DNA of 33,552 bases, from NCBI GenBank assembly GCA_016715105.1, contig JADKBO010000039.1, forward strand, positions 1 to 33,552, read 5' to 3'. Each line of letters starts with the position of its first letter. Position 1 is the first letter of the stretch. Under the pieces are notes generated by a model. It was not told where the DNA came from, did not search any database, and saw only the letters and a list, made by a program, of their open reading frames with translations. The translations under genes were made by a program, and so were the position numbers. Source of the stretch: Saprospiraceae bacterium (GTDB lineage Bacteria > Bacteroidota > Bacteroidia > Chitinophagales > Saprospiraceae). Of this stretch, positions 19,501 to 28,635 are shown one piece after another.

Positions 19501-22305
19501 AAATACCTTGATTGGATTATTGGAACAATTATCTATGGCAAACAAATCATTAGGATCGGATATTTCATCAAAACAATCAAAAGTTAAATTAGCCTCGGCA
19601 CCTGGAGCCTCAGGAGCTTGGTTGTCAGTCAAAGAAATTATTTGAAAATCCGTGTTCGTATTTCCACAGATATCCGTTATCGTCCAAGCTCTTTGAATTT
19701 CAACTCCATCCTTACAACTTGCATTAAAATCTCCACTATCTAAAAATGAGACTGAATAACTGGCATTACATCCAGTTGAAATATTGGTCATAGTTCCAAA
19801 TTCAATATTGCTGTCATAACTTTCACAAGCAATAGAAACATTTGCTGGAAGAACAAATTGAGGAATAAATTCATTTTTTAATGTAATGACTTGTGTTTCA
19901 ACATGATCTATTTGATCAGGCAATTTAAAAGTCCATGTTCTTGTGATAATTTTCAAACAATTGTCTCCAGTTTCTAACTCATTAAAAATAACTTTTGCTT
20001 GTGTACCGCAGGCATTCCTTCCATAGAGTACATCTGGAGGTGGAATATCTCCCACACATTGAACGGTTATCGGTGCAGGCGCTACATCGTAAATATTTTC
20101 AGTTGTTCCCGCAACAGTTATAATCTGTTCTGCAATAGATGTATTTCCGCAGGCATCTGTAAACGACCAATTTATGGTTCTTATAAGAGGATTGCTTGCA
20201 ATTCCTAAACCCGCATTATCAGAAAATTGTGGAGATGCTGCGATCAATTCACCTGTGCATTCATCAATTGCATTTTGAAGTACTGGCAATTCCAATTCTG
20301 ATAAACAAGATAAAATTTGGTTCTCCGGTATATCTTGAGGGATGGGTGGACTAACATCAATTATGTTAATTGTTTGATTTTTGGAAGTTTCATTTCCACA
20401 CTGGTCTAAAACTTTCCATTCCCTAATGACTGTGCCCGCATTTCCGCATATTTTATTTAATTGTCCATCTTGGTAGGTTATTTGAAAACTATTGTTGCAA
20501 TTAACATCTATCATAGTTGGTTCTCCATAAATTCCATTGCTTTCATATTCTCCACAAAAAAGTTCAACATTCTCAGGAGCTAAAAAATCTGGTTCAATAT
20601 TATTTATTAGAGCAATTTCTTGTCTTATTATTTTTACTTCCTTGTCAAAATTAGAGAAGGTCCAAGTTCTGATAATGGTCATATTGCATAAATCACCAAT
20701 CCTTTCTTCATTAAAAATTCCAATAATGGAATCATTACAATAATCTGATGCAAAGAGTGTTTCTTCCTTGCTTAATTCATCAAGACAGTGGATAGTAAAA
20801 TTTTGGGGTGTTGTTGGCAATTGAATTTCAGAGTCGTCAGAAACTGTTACTTTTTGAAATGTTTCTGAAACGTTGCCACAATTGTCAGTGAATGTCCATT
20901 TTCTACTTAAAATAAATGGATTTGTGATTGTACCCAAACCTTCATTATTATTCGTCGTGAGCATGCCATGGATTTCACCTTCAAAGCAATTGTCCACTGC
21001 AATTAGGTCTAAAGGATTCGTGATTTCAGATCTACAATTGAAAACCAAATCTTCTTCTGGCGACGGAGGAATTGGTGCTATTTTATCCTCGATCGATATG
21101 ATCTGTGTTTTAACGGCAGTATTTCCACAAACATCTGTTACTTTCCAAACCCTATTCCAAGATCCAGTTCCTGTACAAATTTCATTGATTGGCCCATCAA
21201 TAAAACTGCTTTCTGTACCAATATTACAATAGGTAGTAATTTCACCAACCTCGCCTAAAACTTCCAAAGTTCTGTTTTCATCGCAAGAAATAGTCAAATT
21301 ATCTGGTACCTTAAAATCTGGCGTTTTTTTATTTGAGATTGTAATGTTTTGCGAAATGGTTTTTGTTAGAATATCTGGAAAACTAAATGTCCAGATTCTC
21401 ACAATTTGCATTTGGCAAGAATCTCCCGTTCTTAATTCGTTTTTCAGACCCTCTGCCCTATTTTCACAACCATTTGTCGCAACCAAGTCTTCCATGGTGC
21501 CTACCTCATCCAAACAAGCCACTGTGTATGCAGATGGAGCTTCTGGATAGGTGACGTCTGTCGAACCAGTGACAGTTATCGTTTGTCTGGTTGTTTGATC
21601 ATTTCCACACTTGTCTATAAAATACCAATTTCTGGAAATCACTAGATGATTACTTGGGATGGCTTCACCACCGTTATCCGTTTGAGAAAATAAACCTTTT
21701 ATTTTTTCCCCTGTGCACAAATCGATAGCAAACAGTTCAGGTGCCGTAGGAACATCGGCCTTACAAGCAATAGAAACATTTTCAACAGGTTCGATTAATA
21801 ATGGAGCTGAAGTATCAACAGTGGTTATAAATTGCTTTTGAATTGATTCATTACCACATTGATCTTTAATATGCCATGACCTGGTGATCAGTCCACTTCC
21901 TGGGCAATCGCTCTTTTCTGCAAAAACATCTTTGTAAAAAACATCTCTGCCTATACCACAACCAACTACAATATTACTTGGGTATCCAAGAAGATCAGGA
22001 TTTAAATCTGTTCCACAGGCAATTGTTGAATCATTTGGAACTACATACTGCGGTTTAAATTGATTCAAAACTTTGATGGTTTGAATTAAAGTTTTTGGGT
22101 TTAAGTCGAGGTATGAAAAATTCCAAGTCCTAATGATGGTCATGTCGCATGCATTGCCAATTCTCTGCTCTGAAAAATGACCATTTATTGAGACACCACA
22201 TCCAGCAGCTGCAATCAAATGGGCAGTATCTGGAACTTCAGACAGACAACTTACCAACGTATCTTTTGGCACCTCAGGAAGTAATATTTCAGCAGAATTC
22301 TGTAC
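17900..22305 (-). repeat. Higher-order protein-coding repeat: about 735-nt (245-aa) three-module HYR supra-repeat
   Basis: Six successive units start at about 22300, 21560, 20845, 20105, 19375 and 18640, a spacing of 710-745 nt. Each has three HYR-like modules in fixed order: a CxMTIIRTWTFS type, a RxWKVxDQCGN type and a TRTWxFTDxCGN type. Unit starts alternate between an SDDSEIQLP type (units 1, 3, 5) and a GTTENIYxxAP type (units 2, 4, 6), so the true period may be a doublet of about 490 aa. Units 3-4 and 5-6 resemble each other most, for example GEYESNGIYGEP with GEYDENTEYGVP, and DECTGELI with DECTGDQI. Confidence 0.65.
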
Positions 22306-24150
22306 GGTAATTTCTTGGCTTACCTCACTTGAATTCCCACATAGATCTTTAAAAATCCAATTTCTTTTGAAAATCAAGGGGCTTTCTTCTGTACCCAATC
22401 CTCCATTGTTATTAATTGAATAAATCGGATTTATTGATCCTGGAGTACAGTTGTCTTTAGCTAAAATAATAGGTCTATCTGTGGTATCAGTTAAACATAG
22501 GAATTTCAAATTAGTAGGTATCAGTTCTGGAATTGGAGCAACTGTGTCTATCTTGGTAATTGTGTAAGCTAAACTGGTATCTTGTCCATTGGGCAAAGAA
22601 AAAGTATACGTACGAGTAATGATTTCCGAACAAGCATTTCCACTCAATACTTCCGTAAATTTTGGTGCAATGCTCGTGTTGCAATCAACCTGAACAGACA
22701 AATTAGGTGCAGAGGGTGTTTCATCTTCACAAGTCAGCAAAATATTTCCGGGAATGGAGGGAATTTTAATACCTTGAGTATAGAAGATCAAAATGCTTTG
22801 ATTAATGACAAGACTATCTCCACAAGGTGTTAGGAAAACCCATTTTCTGAGCAATCTTGGTGGAAGATTATCTCCAGTTCTGAGGTTTTCAGAAAAGACC
22901 GGATAGATAGTGTCCTTGCTACATTTATTTATATAAGATAGCACAGGAGGTGATGGAATGTAATAATCACATTGTACCTGAAAGTTTGCGGCCAAGTTAA
23001 TATTATTAATTACTGGTTTTTTATCAACGGTAATTACCTGGCGTACAACTGCAATACTGTCTGGCAATTCAAAAGTCCAAGTTTTTATAATTTCGCTAAG
23101 GCAATCATCCCCTTTTATTTCCATTGAAAAGTTTCCTTCATAAACCACATTGCAATAATTAGCCAATAATTGCACAGTGTCTGTCCACTCGCCTTCACAA
23201 TTGACAATGGTATCATTTAAGACCAAATTGGTAATCAGTTCACATCCCGTGCAACTAGGACAATCTTTTCCACCACAATCAATATCAGTTTCTGAGCCAT
23301 TTTTAATCCCATCATTACATTGTGGGCAATCTATTGTTTTGACCACTGATACATTAGAAGTAGATTCTTTACAACTAGAGCCAATCAAACTTACCTTAAC
23401 CCGGTAATATTTTTCACCAATTTGGTTTGTGGGTAGGACAAACCTATTTCCAAAGGAGGAATTTAAGGGCGAAAACTGATCAACAGGATTCTGAGAAACT
23501 TCCCAATTATATGCGAATTTATTATTTGCTGGTAATTTGAATGTAAAATTAAAGTCTTTGCAAAATTGTAGACTGTCCTCAAGGATGATGTTTGGCATGT
23601 CAAATTCTGCTGTACCATACATCTGCATTGGCACGGAATTGCCGCTTTTGTAGTTAGTTACTAAGATGATAAATTTATCGCCAATCTCGGCATCCAGATT
23701 TTTGACAAAATTGTCATTTCCTCCATCGCAACCTTCAAATTCCACTAAGTCCTCTGAACCTTCAGAAAGTCCTGTCATTCCCAAACAGGTAGCAGTTTCA
23801 TTTCCAAAGGTTTTTCCAGACGCCATGCAACGCAAAGGCGTGAGATTTCTCCCATCTAATTTATAAGCTATAAAGTCCACATCTTCTTCCCCGGCAGGCA
23901 TAAAGTTGATGTTGATGGTTCCTCCCTTGGTGATACCTTGTATCAATATGACTTCATAATGATCAAAAATTGCGTCTTGGGGAAAACAATTGAAATCAGC
24001 AATATCCGTGAAATTTGTTTTAGGTAATCCAATATCATAAAATCCGTGACCACAAATCGGGACAGCATCACTGGGGTTGATAGAAGCCTGTGCTTTGAGG
24101 TTCACAGAAGCAAAAAGGGATAATATGACTATTACAAAAGGGTATTTCAC
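19390..24150 (-). CDS. Giant HYR-type repeat protein, part 1 of 4 (N-terminus); whole gene 14687-24150, about 3154 aa
   Basis: A GTG at 24150 starts a signal peptide (YPFVIVILSLFASVNLKAQA). No in-frame ATG is closer. Residues about 30-190 form a beta-sandwich-like domain (GGTININFMPAGEEDVDF) and about 190-270 an Ig/PKD-like domain. The motif CNDGIKNGSETDIDCGG with CPSC follows at about 277-293, a Cys-rich linker common in Bacteroidota surface proteins. From about residue 300 a long array of HYR-like modules begins, with conserved Cys, RTWTF and D-x-C-G-N cores. From about 22300 the array has a three-module period of about 245 residues (see repeat entry). The frame breaks near 19500. With seven single-base corrections the full gene is divisible by three and gives about 3154 residues. 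It is the first gene of the unit. A stalk or adhesin role is inferred from architecture. Confidence 0.75.
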   Translation of the reverse strand: MKYPFVIVILSLFASVNLKAQASINPSDAVPICGHGFYDIGLPKTNFTDIADFNCFPQDAIFDHYEVILIQGITKGGTININFMPAGEEDVDFIAYKLDGRNLTPLRCMASGKTFGNETATCLGMTGLSEGSEDLVEFEGCDGGNDNFVKNLDAEIGDKFIILVTNYKSGNSVPMQMYGTAEFDMPNIILEDSLQFCKDFNFTFKLPANNKFAYNWEVSQNPVDQFSPLNSSFGNRFVLPTNQIGEKYYRVKVSLIGSSCKESTSNVSVVKTIDCPQCNDGIKNGSETDIDCGGKDCPSCTGCELITNLVLNDTIVNCEGEWTDTVQLLANYCNVVYEGNFSMEIKGDDCLSEIIKTWTFELPDSIAVVRQVITVDKKPVINNINLAANFQVQCDYYIPSPPVLSYINKCSKDTIYPVFSENLRTGDNLPPRLLRKWVFLTPCGDSLVINQSILIFYTQGIKIPSIPGNILLTCEDETPSAPNLSVQVDCNTSIAPKFTEVLSGNACSEIITRTYTFSLPNGQDTSLAYTITKIDTVAPIPELIPTNLKFLCLTDTTDRPIILAKDNCTPGSINPIYSINNNGGLGTEESPLIFKRNWIFKDLCGNSSEVSQEITVQNSAEILLPEVPKDTLVSCLSEVPDTAHLIAAAGCGVSINGHFSEQRIGNACDMTIIRTWNFSYLDLNPKTLIQTIKVLNQFKPQYVVPNDSTIACGTDLNPDLLGYPSNIVVGCGIGRDVFYKDVFAEKSDCPGSGLITRSWHIKDQCGNESIQKQFITTVDTSAPLLIEPVENVSIACKADVPTAPELFAIDLCTGEKIKGLFSQTDNGGEAIPSNHLVISRNWYFIDKCGNDQTTRQTITVTGSTDVTYPEAPSAYTVACLDEVGTMEDLVATNGCENRAEGLKNELRTGDSCQMQIVRIWTFSFPDILTKTISQNITISNKKTPDFKVPDNLTISCDENRTLEVLGEVGEITTYCNIGTESSFIDGPINEICTGTGSWNRVWKVTDVCGNTAVKTQIISIEDKIAPIPPSPEEDLVFNCRSEITNPLDLIAVDNCFEGEIHGMLTTNNNEGLGTITNPFILSRKWTFTDNCGNVSETFQKVTVSDDSEIQLPTTPQNFTIHCLDELSKEETLFASDYCNDSIIGIFNEERIGDLCNMTIIRTWTFSNFDKEVKIIRQEIALINNIEPDFLAPENVELFCGEYESNGIYGEPTMIDVNCNNSFQITYQDGQLNKICGNAGTVIREWKVLDQCGNETSKNQTINIIDVSPPIPQDIPENQILSCLSELELPVLQNAIDECTGELIAASPQFSDNAGLGIASNPLIRTINWSFTDACGNTSIAEQIITVAGTTENIYDVAPAPITVQCVGDIPPPDVLYGRNACGTQAKVIFNELETGDNCLKIITRTWTFKLPDQIDHVETQVITLKNEFIPQFVLPANVSIACESYDSNIEFGTMTNISTGCNASYSVSFLDSGDFNASCKDGVEIQRAWTITDICGNTNTDFQIISLTDNQAPEAPGAEANLTFDCFDEISDPNDLFAIDNCSNNPIKVFYQLLMTEIMEQFSPLETYCGHGHLQMHVVMLQQQIN

Positions 24151-24187
24151 GTTTCAAAGAGTTGGTTAAGAACTTGTTAATTATTTC

Positions 24188-24218
24188 TAAAATTAAATAG
24201 ATAAAATCAGAAAAACAA
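24188..24218 (-). promoter_or_regulatory. Possible promoter of the seven-gene unit
   Basis: On the minus strand a TTG (24216-24218) is followed after 20 nt by TAATTTTA (24188-24195), one mismatch from the Bacteroidota consensus TTG-N(17-23)-TAnnTTTG. It lies about 38 nt before the GTG at 24150 and there is no gene between. The region is AT-rich, so a chance match is possible. Confidence 0.3.
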
Positions 24219-24253
24219 GTTATGCGCCTATAAATTATAAATATTTTTTTTAT

Positions 24254-24285
24254 TAATATTTAAAGGTATTGAATATTATCAAAAT
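24254..24285. repeat. Short intergenic repeat, copy 1 (second copy at 30399-30430)
   Basis: The 32-nt segment beginning taatatttaaaggtattgaa matches 30399-30430 with three differences by eye. Both copies lie downstream of a beta-helix gene or its remnant, so they probably belong to the same duplicated block, here separated from the gene end by the transposon remnant. Confidence 0.45.
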
Positions 24286-24330
24286 ACGCCATTTAGCTAT
24301 TTCATATGATTTAATATCTCTTCATTAACT
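24278..24330. repeat. Direct repeat left of the transposase remnant
   Basis: About 53 nt starting atcaaaatacgccatttagc recur, with a few changes and small indels, at 25501-25555 in the same orientation. The two copies bracket the transposase pseudogene (24371-25496). They are too long for an ordinary target-site duplication and are direct, not inverted. Confidence 0.6.
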
Positions 24331-24370
24331 CAATACTTGGAAGAAAAAGATGAAAGAAATAAGATAAAAG

Positions 24371-25496
24371 ATGAATGCGTTAATTAGCAGAGCCAATCTG
24401 AACAATCATCTAGCACATGATTATTCAACACGCATTCATCAAAGGCAATTGCCTCATAGATGCAATTTTATTAAAAATGTCTGGTATTGGTGTAATTCAA
24501 AGTAGATTTATTTCTCATATCTTACTATTAATTCTAAGCATTAAGGGTAAGATCAATTTTCTTCAGTTAGAACGACATGGTTCTTACTCAGAGCGTAGTT
24601 ACAGAAGTAACTTTTCGAAGGAGTTTGATTGGCTGGATTTCAACTCAAAGTTTGTTAGTGATCAATGCAGTGACGAACTTATAATTGGGTTTGACCCAAG
24701 TTTCATCAGTAAATCAGGAAAGTGTACCCTAGGCTTGGTTATTTTTATTCAGGATGCAGCAGCAGATATGAAAAAGGTTTAGAGATAGGCTGTTATAGCG
24801 TAATTGATGTAAAGCAAAATACAGCTTATCATCTGTATGCAGCTCAATCAAAAAACACACAAAAAGAATAATGATAAAACGATGATGGGCCAATATATTG
24901 AACAATTTGAAAATTGGCAAAGGATTTAAAGCTATATCCCTGTATTGGTAGCAGATGCGTACTTTAGTAAGTTTGAATATACACATTCTGTAGTTAGTCA
25001 AGGAATGGAATTTATATCAAGCTACGAGTGGACGCTAACCTTAGATATCTTTATAATGGATCTCAAAAATCAGGAAGAGGGAGAAAAAAATTTGCTGGCA
25101 AAGTGAATACTAAAAAATTGATAAAGGGAGGGTTAAACAAATGTATGAGGATGAGGAGATTCGTGTTTATAGTTTGATTGTTAATTCAGTGAATCTAAAA
25201 GGAACATCTTGCTGGTTGTGTGGAATATTTAAACAGTCTTGGGATGTGACAAATATGTCATGTATTTTCAACAAATCTTGAAGGATGCGATGCAAGTGAG
25301 TTAGATACTACACAAGATTTCAAATGGAATTCAATTTCAGAGATGCTAAACAATTTAGGTCTAACAAATTCAAGCAAGAGCAGAAAATTACATTTTCATT
25401 TCAATGCTACTTTGACAGCTGTAAACATAGGTAGGGTATGGCAAGAAAAATAGATCAATTCCAATTTCAATATGGGATGTAAACCATTTATTGTAA
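24371..25496 (+). pseudogene. Decayed IS4-family-like transposase
   Basis: This is the only plus-strand gene trace. Its reading frame is broken by several frameshifts and stops, but the pieces line up as one DDE transposase: HDYSTRIHQRQLPHRCNFIK (from about 24420), LQLERHGSYSERSYRSNFSK, the first catalytic Asp in LIIGFDPSFISKSGK (about 24690), YFYSGCSSRYEKGLEIGCYS, the second Asp in VLVADAYFSKFEY (about 24950), RVDANLRYLYNGSQKSGRGR, and the IS4 signature Y-(2)-R-(3)-E-(6)-K as YTRFQMEFNFRDAKQF (Y at 25306, K at 25348). The C-terminus after the signature is short. It cannot make an active protein. Unlike the minus-strand genes, it shows many breaks and stops within about 1.1 kb, so this is true decay. 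Confidence 0.8.
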
Positions 25497-25500
25497 TTTT

Positions 25501-25555
25501 ATCAAAATACGCAACTTAGCTATTTCATATGGATTTAATATCTGCTTCATTAACA
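25501..25555. repeat. Direct repeat right of the transposase remnant
   Basis: Second copy of the segment at 24278-24330 (atcaaaatacgcaacttagc here). It begins 4 nt after the last recognisable transposase codon. Confidence 0.6.
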
Positions 25556-25585
25556 CTATTAAAGTATTTATATTCCGTTAATAGT
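25555..25585. terminator. Inverted repeat, possible weak terminator
   Basis: ACTATTAA (25555-25562) and TTAATAGT (25578-25585) can pair over a 15-nt loop. The stem is AT-only and there is no strong T-run. It lies between the beta-helix gene remnant and the transposon, so it may end transcription of the former, but this is weak. Confidence 0.2.
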
Positions 25586-25671
25586 TTATTACTTTTAATA
25601 GCAACACTTAACGAACAATAAATTTAAGCCTGCTTATTTGAATTAAACAAGTCTACAAACTGCCTTATATT

Positions 25672-25776
25672 TTACATTTTCTTTACCAAAAAACTTACGT
25701 TTTCATCAATGACCAAAGTTCCTGGAGCTTGTATGCGCAAAGGCAATTCTGGCTTGATGCAATTGCTGTGGATCAT
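25672..25776 (-). pseudogene. Leftover C-terminal fragment of a beta-helix paralog
   Basis: A 34-codon frame starting MIHSNCIKPELPLRIQAPGT and ending VSFLVKKM, TAA at 25672-25674, matches the last 34 residues of the protein encoded at 30510-32045, with only two residue differences. It lies just after the stop of the neighbouring beta-helix gene (25790), which already has its own, divergent version of the same tail (NPGTLTLGNGVIVEIK). It has no start or upstream domain of its own, so it is a relic of duplication or recombination. Confidence 0.75.
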
Positions 25777-25789
25777 CAAATAACAGTGG

Positions 25790-28635
25790 TTATTTTATTT
25801 CCACTATTACTCCATTCCCCAAGGTCAAAGTACCTGGATTTTTAATGTCAAATCCCAAGCCATCTATTTTGGTAGCGGAAGCATTGAAAATAATATTACC
25901 ATTGAAAACATTTGGCGGCGGAAATCCTGTATCCCAGTTTCCACCTTTATGCCAATCGGTATCCAAGGCACCATTAAATACAAAGTTGGCAGGAATGGCA
26001 TACTCATAGATGCCCATGTCATAAAATCCGCCTTGTGGGCGAGGGTTCCCTAGTATATCTGTTGCCGGTGCATTCAAAGGTGAACCGGTATTGATGGCTG
26101 GAGAACCCATTTGTAGATTGAAATTGCCTGAAGCGGGGTCTACAAACATTGGGTCAACATCCAATATGGTTGGACCAAGAGCACTTCCGTTTTGAATGAT
26201 GCTCTGGTAAGCATTGATTGAGAAATTCATTGTTGATATGCCAGAATTGGTATTATCATTTATTATACAATTTCCAATCATCAATTCGCTGTCATACATT
26301 TGTACCAAATTGATTAAACTTGTGTTGTTGCGATTTCCCGATACTACTGAATTTATCATTGCAGCTTTTGTTCCTAATACAAACGAACCTAAAGTAATAT
26401 AGGATGGGCCTAAGTTATTGGCAACTACACTATTAACCAATTTGAAATCCTCTATCGTAGTTACAATAAATAAATTTCCTGTATTTCGCAAAATATGGGT
26501 ATTTTTGAATAAAACAGTATCTCCTGAGCCGTCTCCAAGAAAAGAAAAATTAGTGCTAAATTGGTTGTCTGTTACAAAAACATTTTCAAACTTGAGCACT
26601 GTATAAAATAATTCAAATAATTGATCTGCCGAATTGGCGAATTCCTGATTATGGTGAATATTTGAATTAATTAAAGTTAATTTTGAATTTTGGGCAGTTA
26701 TTGATGAAAGATTTTGGTTGTTAAAAACTTCCAAATCATCTCCAACAAATATTGAATTGTTAAGAGAAACCACATCCCCAGTAGTAGTTGGAGTTGATCC
26801 AGTATTCAAATTAAACTTACAACTATTCAATAGTATAGTAGTATTTAACATATGAAGTGCGACTCCTTTCGATGCTTTATTAAGACTAAAATTTATTTCA
26901 CTAAGATTTATTTGGCTTGATGAAGAACTAATTGCGCCTCCAGTATTAGAGTTATCAGAGGTAAAGGAAGATGAATTTATTTCTATTGTAGCAAAAGCAA
27001 ATTGAATACCCCCACCAACTATGGCACTGTTAGACAAACTATGGATTTTGTTAAAAGTTCCATTGCCACTACCAAAATAAATGCCACCTCCAACTGCGGC
27101 ATTGTTATACTTTAGATCTAAGCTGTCAAATTCAACTCCATCTGAATTATAACTATAAATAGCCCCTCCACTTGAGCCAGCAAAATTTGAATAAAAAGAT
27201 GATTCGAATATAATTAGTGAGTCACACCTGGAATAAATCGCACCACCAGATTGTACCGCTTTATTCCCAATAAACCTACAATTTAAAATTCTAGCATTAC
27301 TAAATTCGCTAAAATATAAAGCCCCACCATTATTTGCTGTATTATTTCTGAAGGTACAATTTTGAACAGTAAGCTTTCCTCTTTGCATTCCAGCAGCCCC
27401 TCCCAACCTATCATTACCATTATTAAAAGCATCTTGTAAAGTAAGACCGTCCAGCAATACCTGAATATTTGCATCGGTCAAATAAAAAATATTATTAGTA
27501 TTATCGGTTACTTCATTTGGCATCCCTATATCACCACTAATGATCGTGGCATAATTGGAATCCAAAACTCTCTCACCTATGTCATTTTCAAACCCTTGGA
27601 AACCTCCATAGATAGACAAGCTTCGCTTTACATTTAAACTATGTTCCCTCACACTTATAATGTCAGGTTTATATAGACCCTCAGCTATCCATACCTCATT
27701 TACATTGGGGCAAGCATTGGCAAAGTTTAGACCATCCTCGATGAATTTAAATGCATTAGACCAATCAGGTCCCATGTTTGATCCATTTGCTGCGGCATCA
27801 ATATACACTCTAGATATAACTGGGCACTGGGCTTGATCAAATTCATAAGCACCCATGTCATATGCATTGCCCTTTCCTCTTGCTGTATTATCAAAATCTC
27901 CAGAAATTGCTGTGCCATCAGCAAGTGATGCGTATTCGTAATTGATACATGGCGATGTAGAAGACAAATGTAGATCAATAGGGTAATTCAAAAATTTTGG
28001 TTCGAGCCCTATTATTAAATCATAGCCAGTATATGAAGGTAAAACAGGAGCTTTTTTAACCAATGACCTTAGCACTAAAAAGGAAGGTGAATTGTTTAAA
28101 ATTAATTCACTAGACCCAAGATTCCAAAGAATGCAGAAATAAATAGTGCCGTAGCTAGATTCCACATAAATTCCAGAGTTGGAGGTACTGACCTCTGTCC
28201 CTACCAGGGTATTGAAATTAAAGCGAAATGAAATAGAATTGATAACCACAATTGATGAGCCTTCTGGAGCATTATTATTTTTGAAAACATTATTAACCCA
28301 AAATGTAGCTGTTTGCCCATTTTTTTTAACCAAAGCACCACCACTAACCGAAGCCGTATTATTTTCAAAATAATTCTGATAACAATCGCTACTACTATAA
28401 TGATAATAACCATCTGGTCCCAATTTCTCATTGTCAGCAAATACAGCTCCAGCTTCGTTCGAAGCATGATTATTTATAAATGTAGATTTTATAATTTTGG
28501 CAGAAGCTAAATAGCTATAAATGGCACCACCATTGTTCGCTAAATTATTTGTAAATGAGCAGGAATTTATTGTGAATAAAACGTTTTCACAATAAATAGC
28601 CCCTCCATCTTTTAAACTTGTGTTGTCAAAAAAAA
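25790..28635 (-). CDS. Secreted beta-helix protein, main part (continues 28626-29186)
   Basis: This is the 3' part of a gene starting at 29186. The frame has no true start: coding sequence (FDNTSLKDGGAIYCENVLF) runs back to the A8 tract at 28628-28635, where removing one base joins the frames and gives about 1131 residues. It holds two successive parallel beta-helix modules with GGAIY/GGGIY turns and N-rich rungs (CTFRNNTANNGGALYF). The first ends with DMGAYEFDQAQCP, and the second opens at about 27800 with RVYIDAAANGSNMGPDWSNA, which echoes the protein's own N-terminus. Each module ends in a DMGxYEY tail. A C-terminal domain follows (TDWHKGGNWDTGFPPPNVFN). No T9SS sorting domain or catalytic residues are seen. 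A surface-exposed or secreted adhesin-like role is inferred. Confidence 0.7.

Noticed and set aside
17900..22305. CRISPR-like array from regular spacing
   Set aside because: The period is about 735 nt, it is coding, and units are divergent at DNA level; there are no short identical repeats with spacers.
24729..25001. Minus-strand ORF of 90 codons over the transposon remnant
   Set aside because: It is antisense to the recognisable transposase pieces and has no protein-like features beyond hydrophobic residues.
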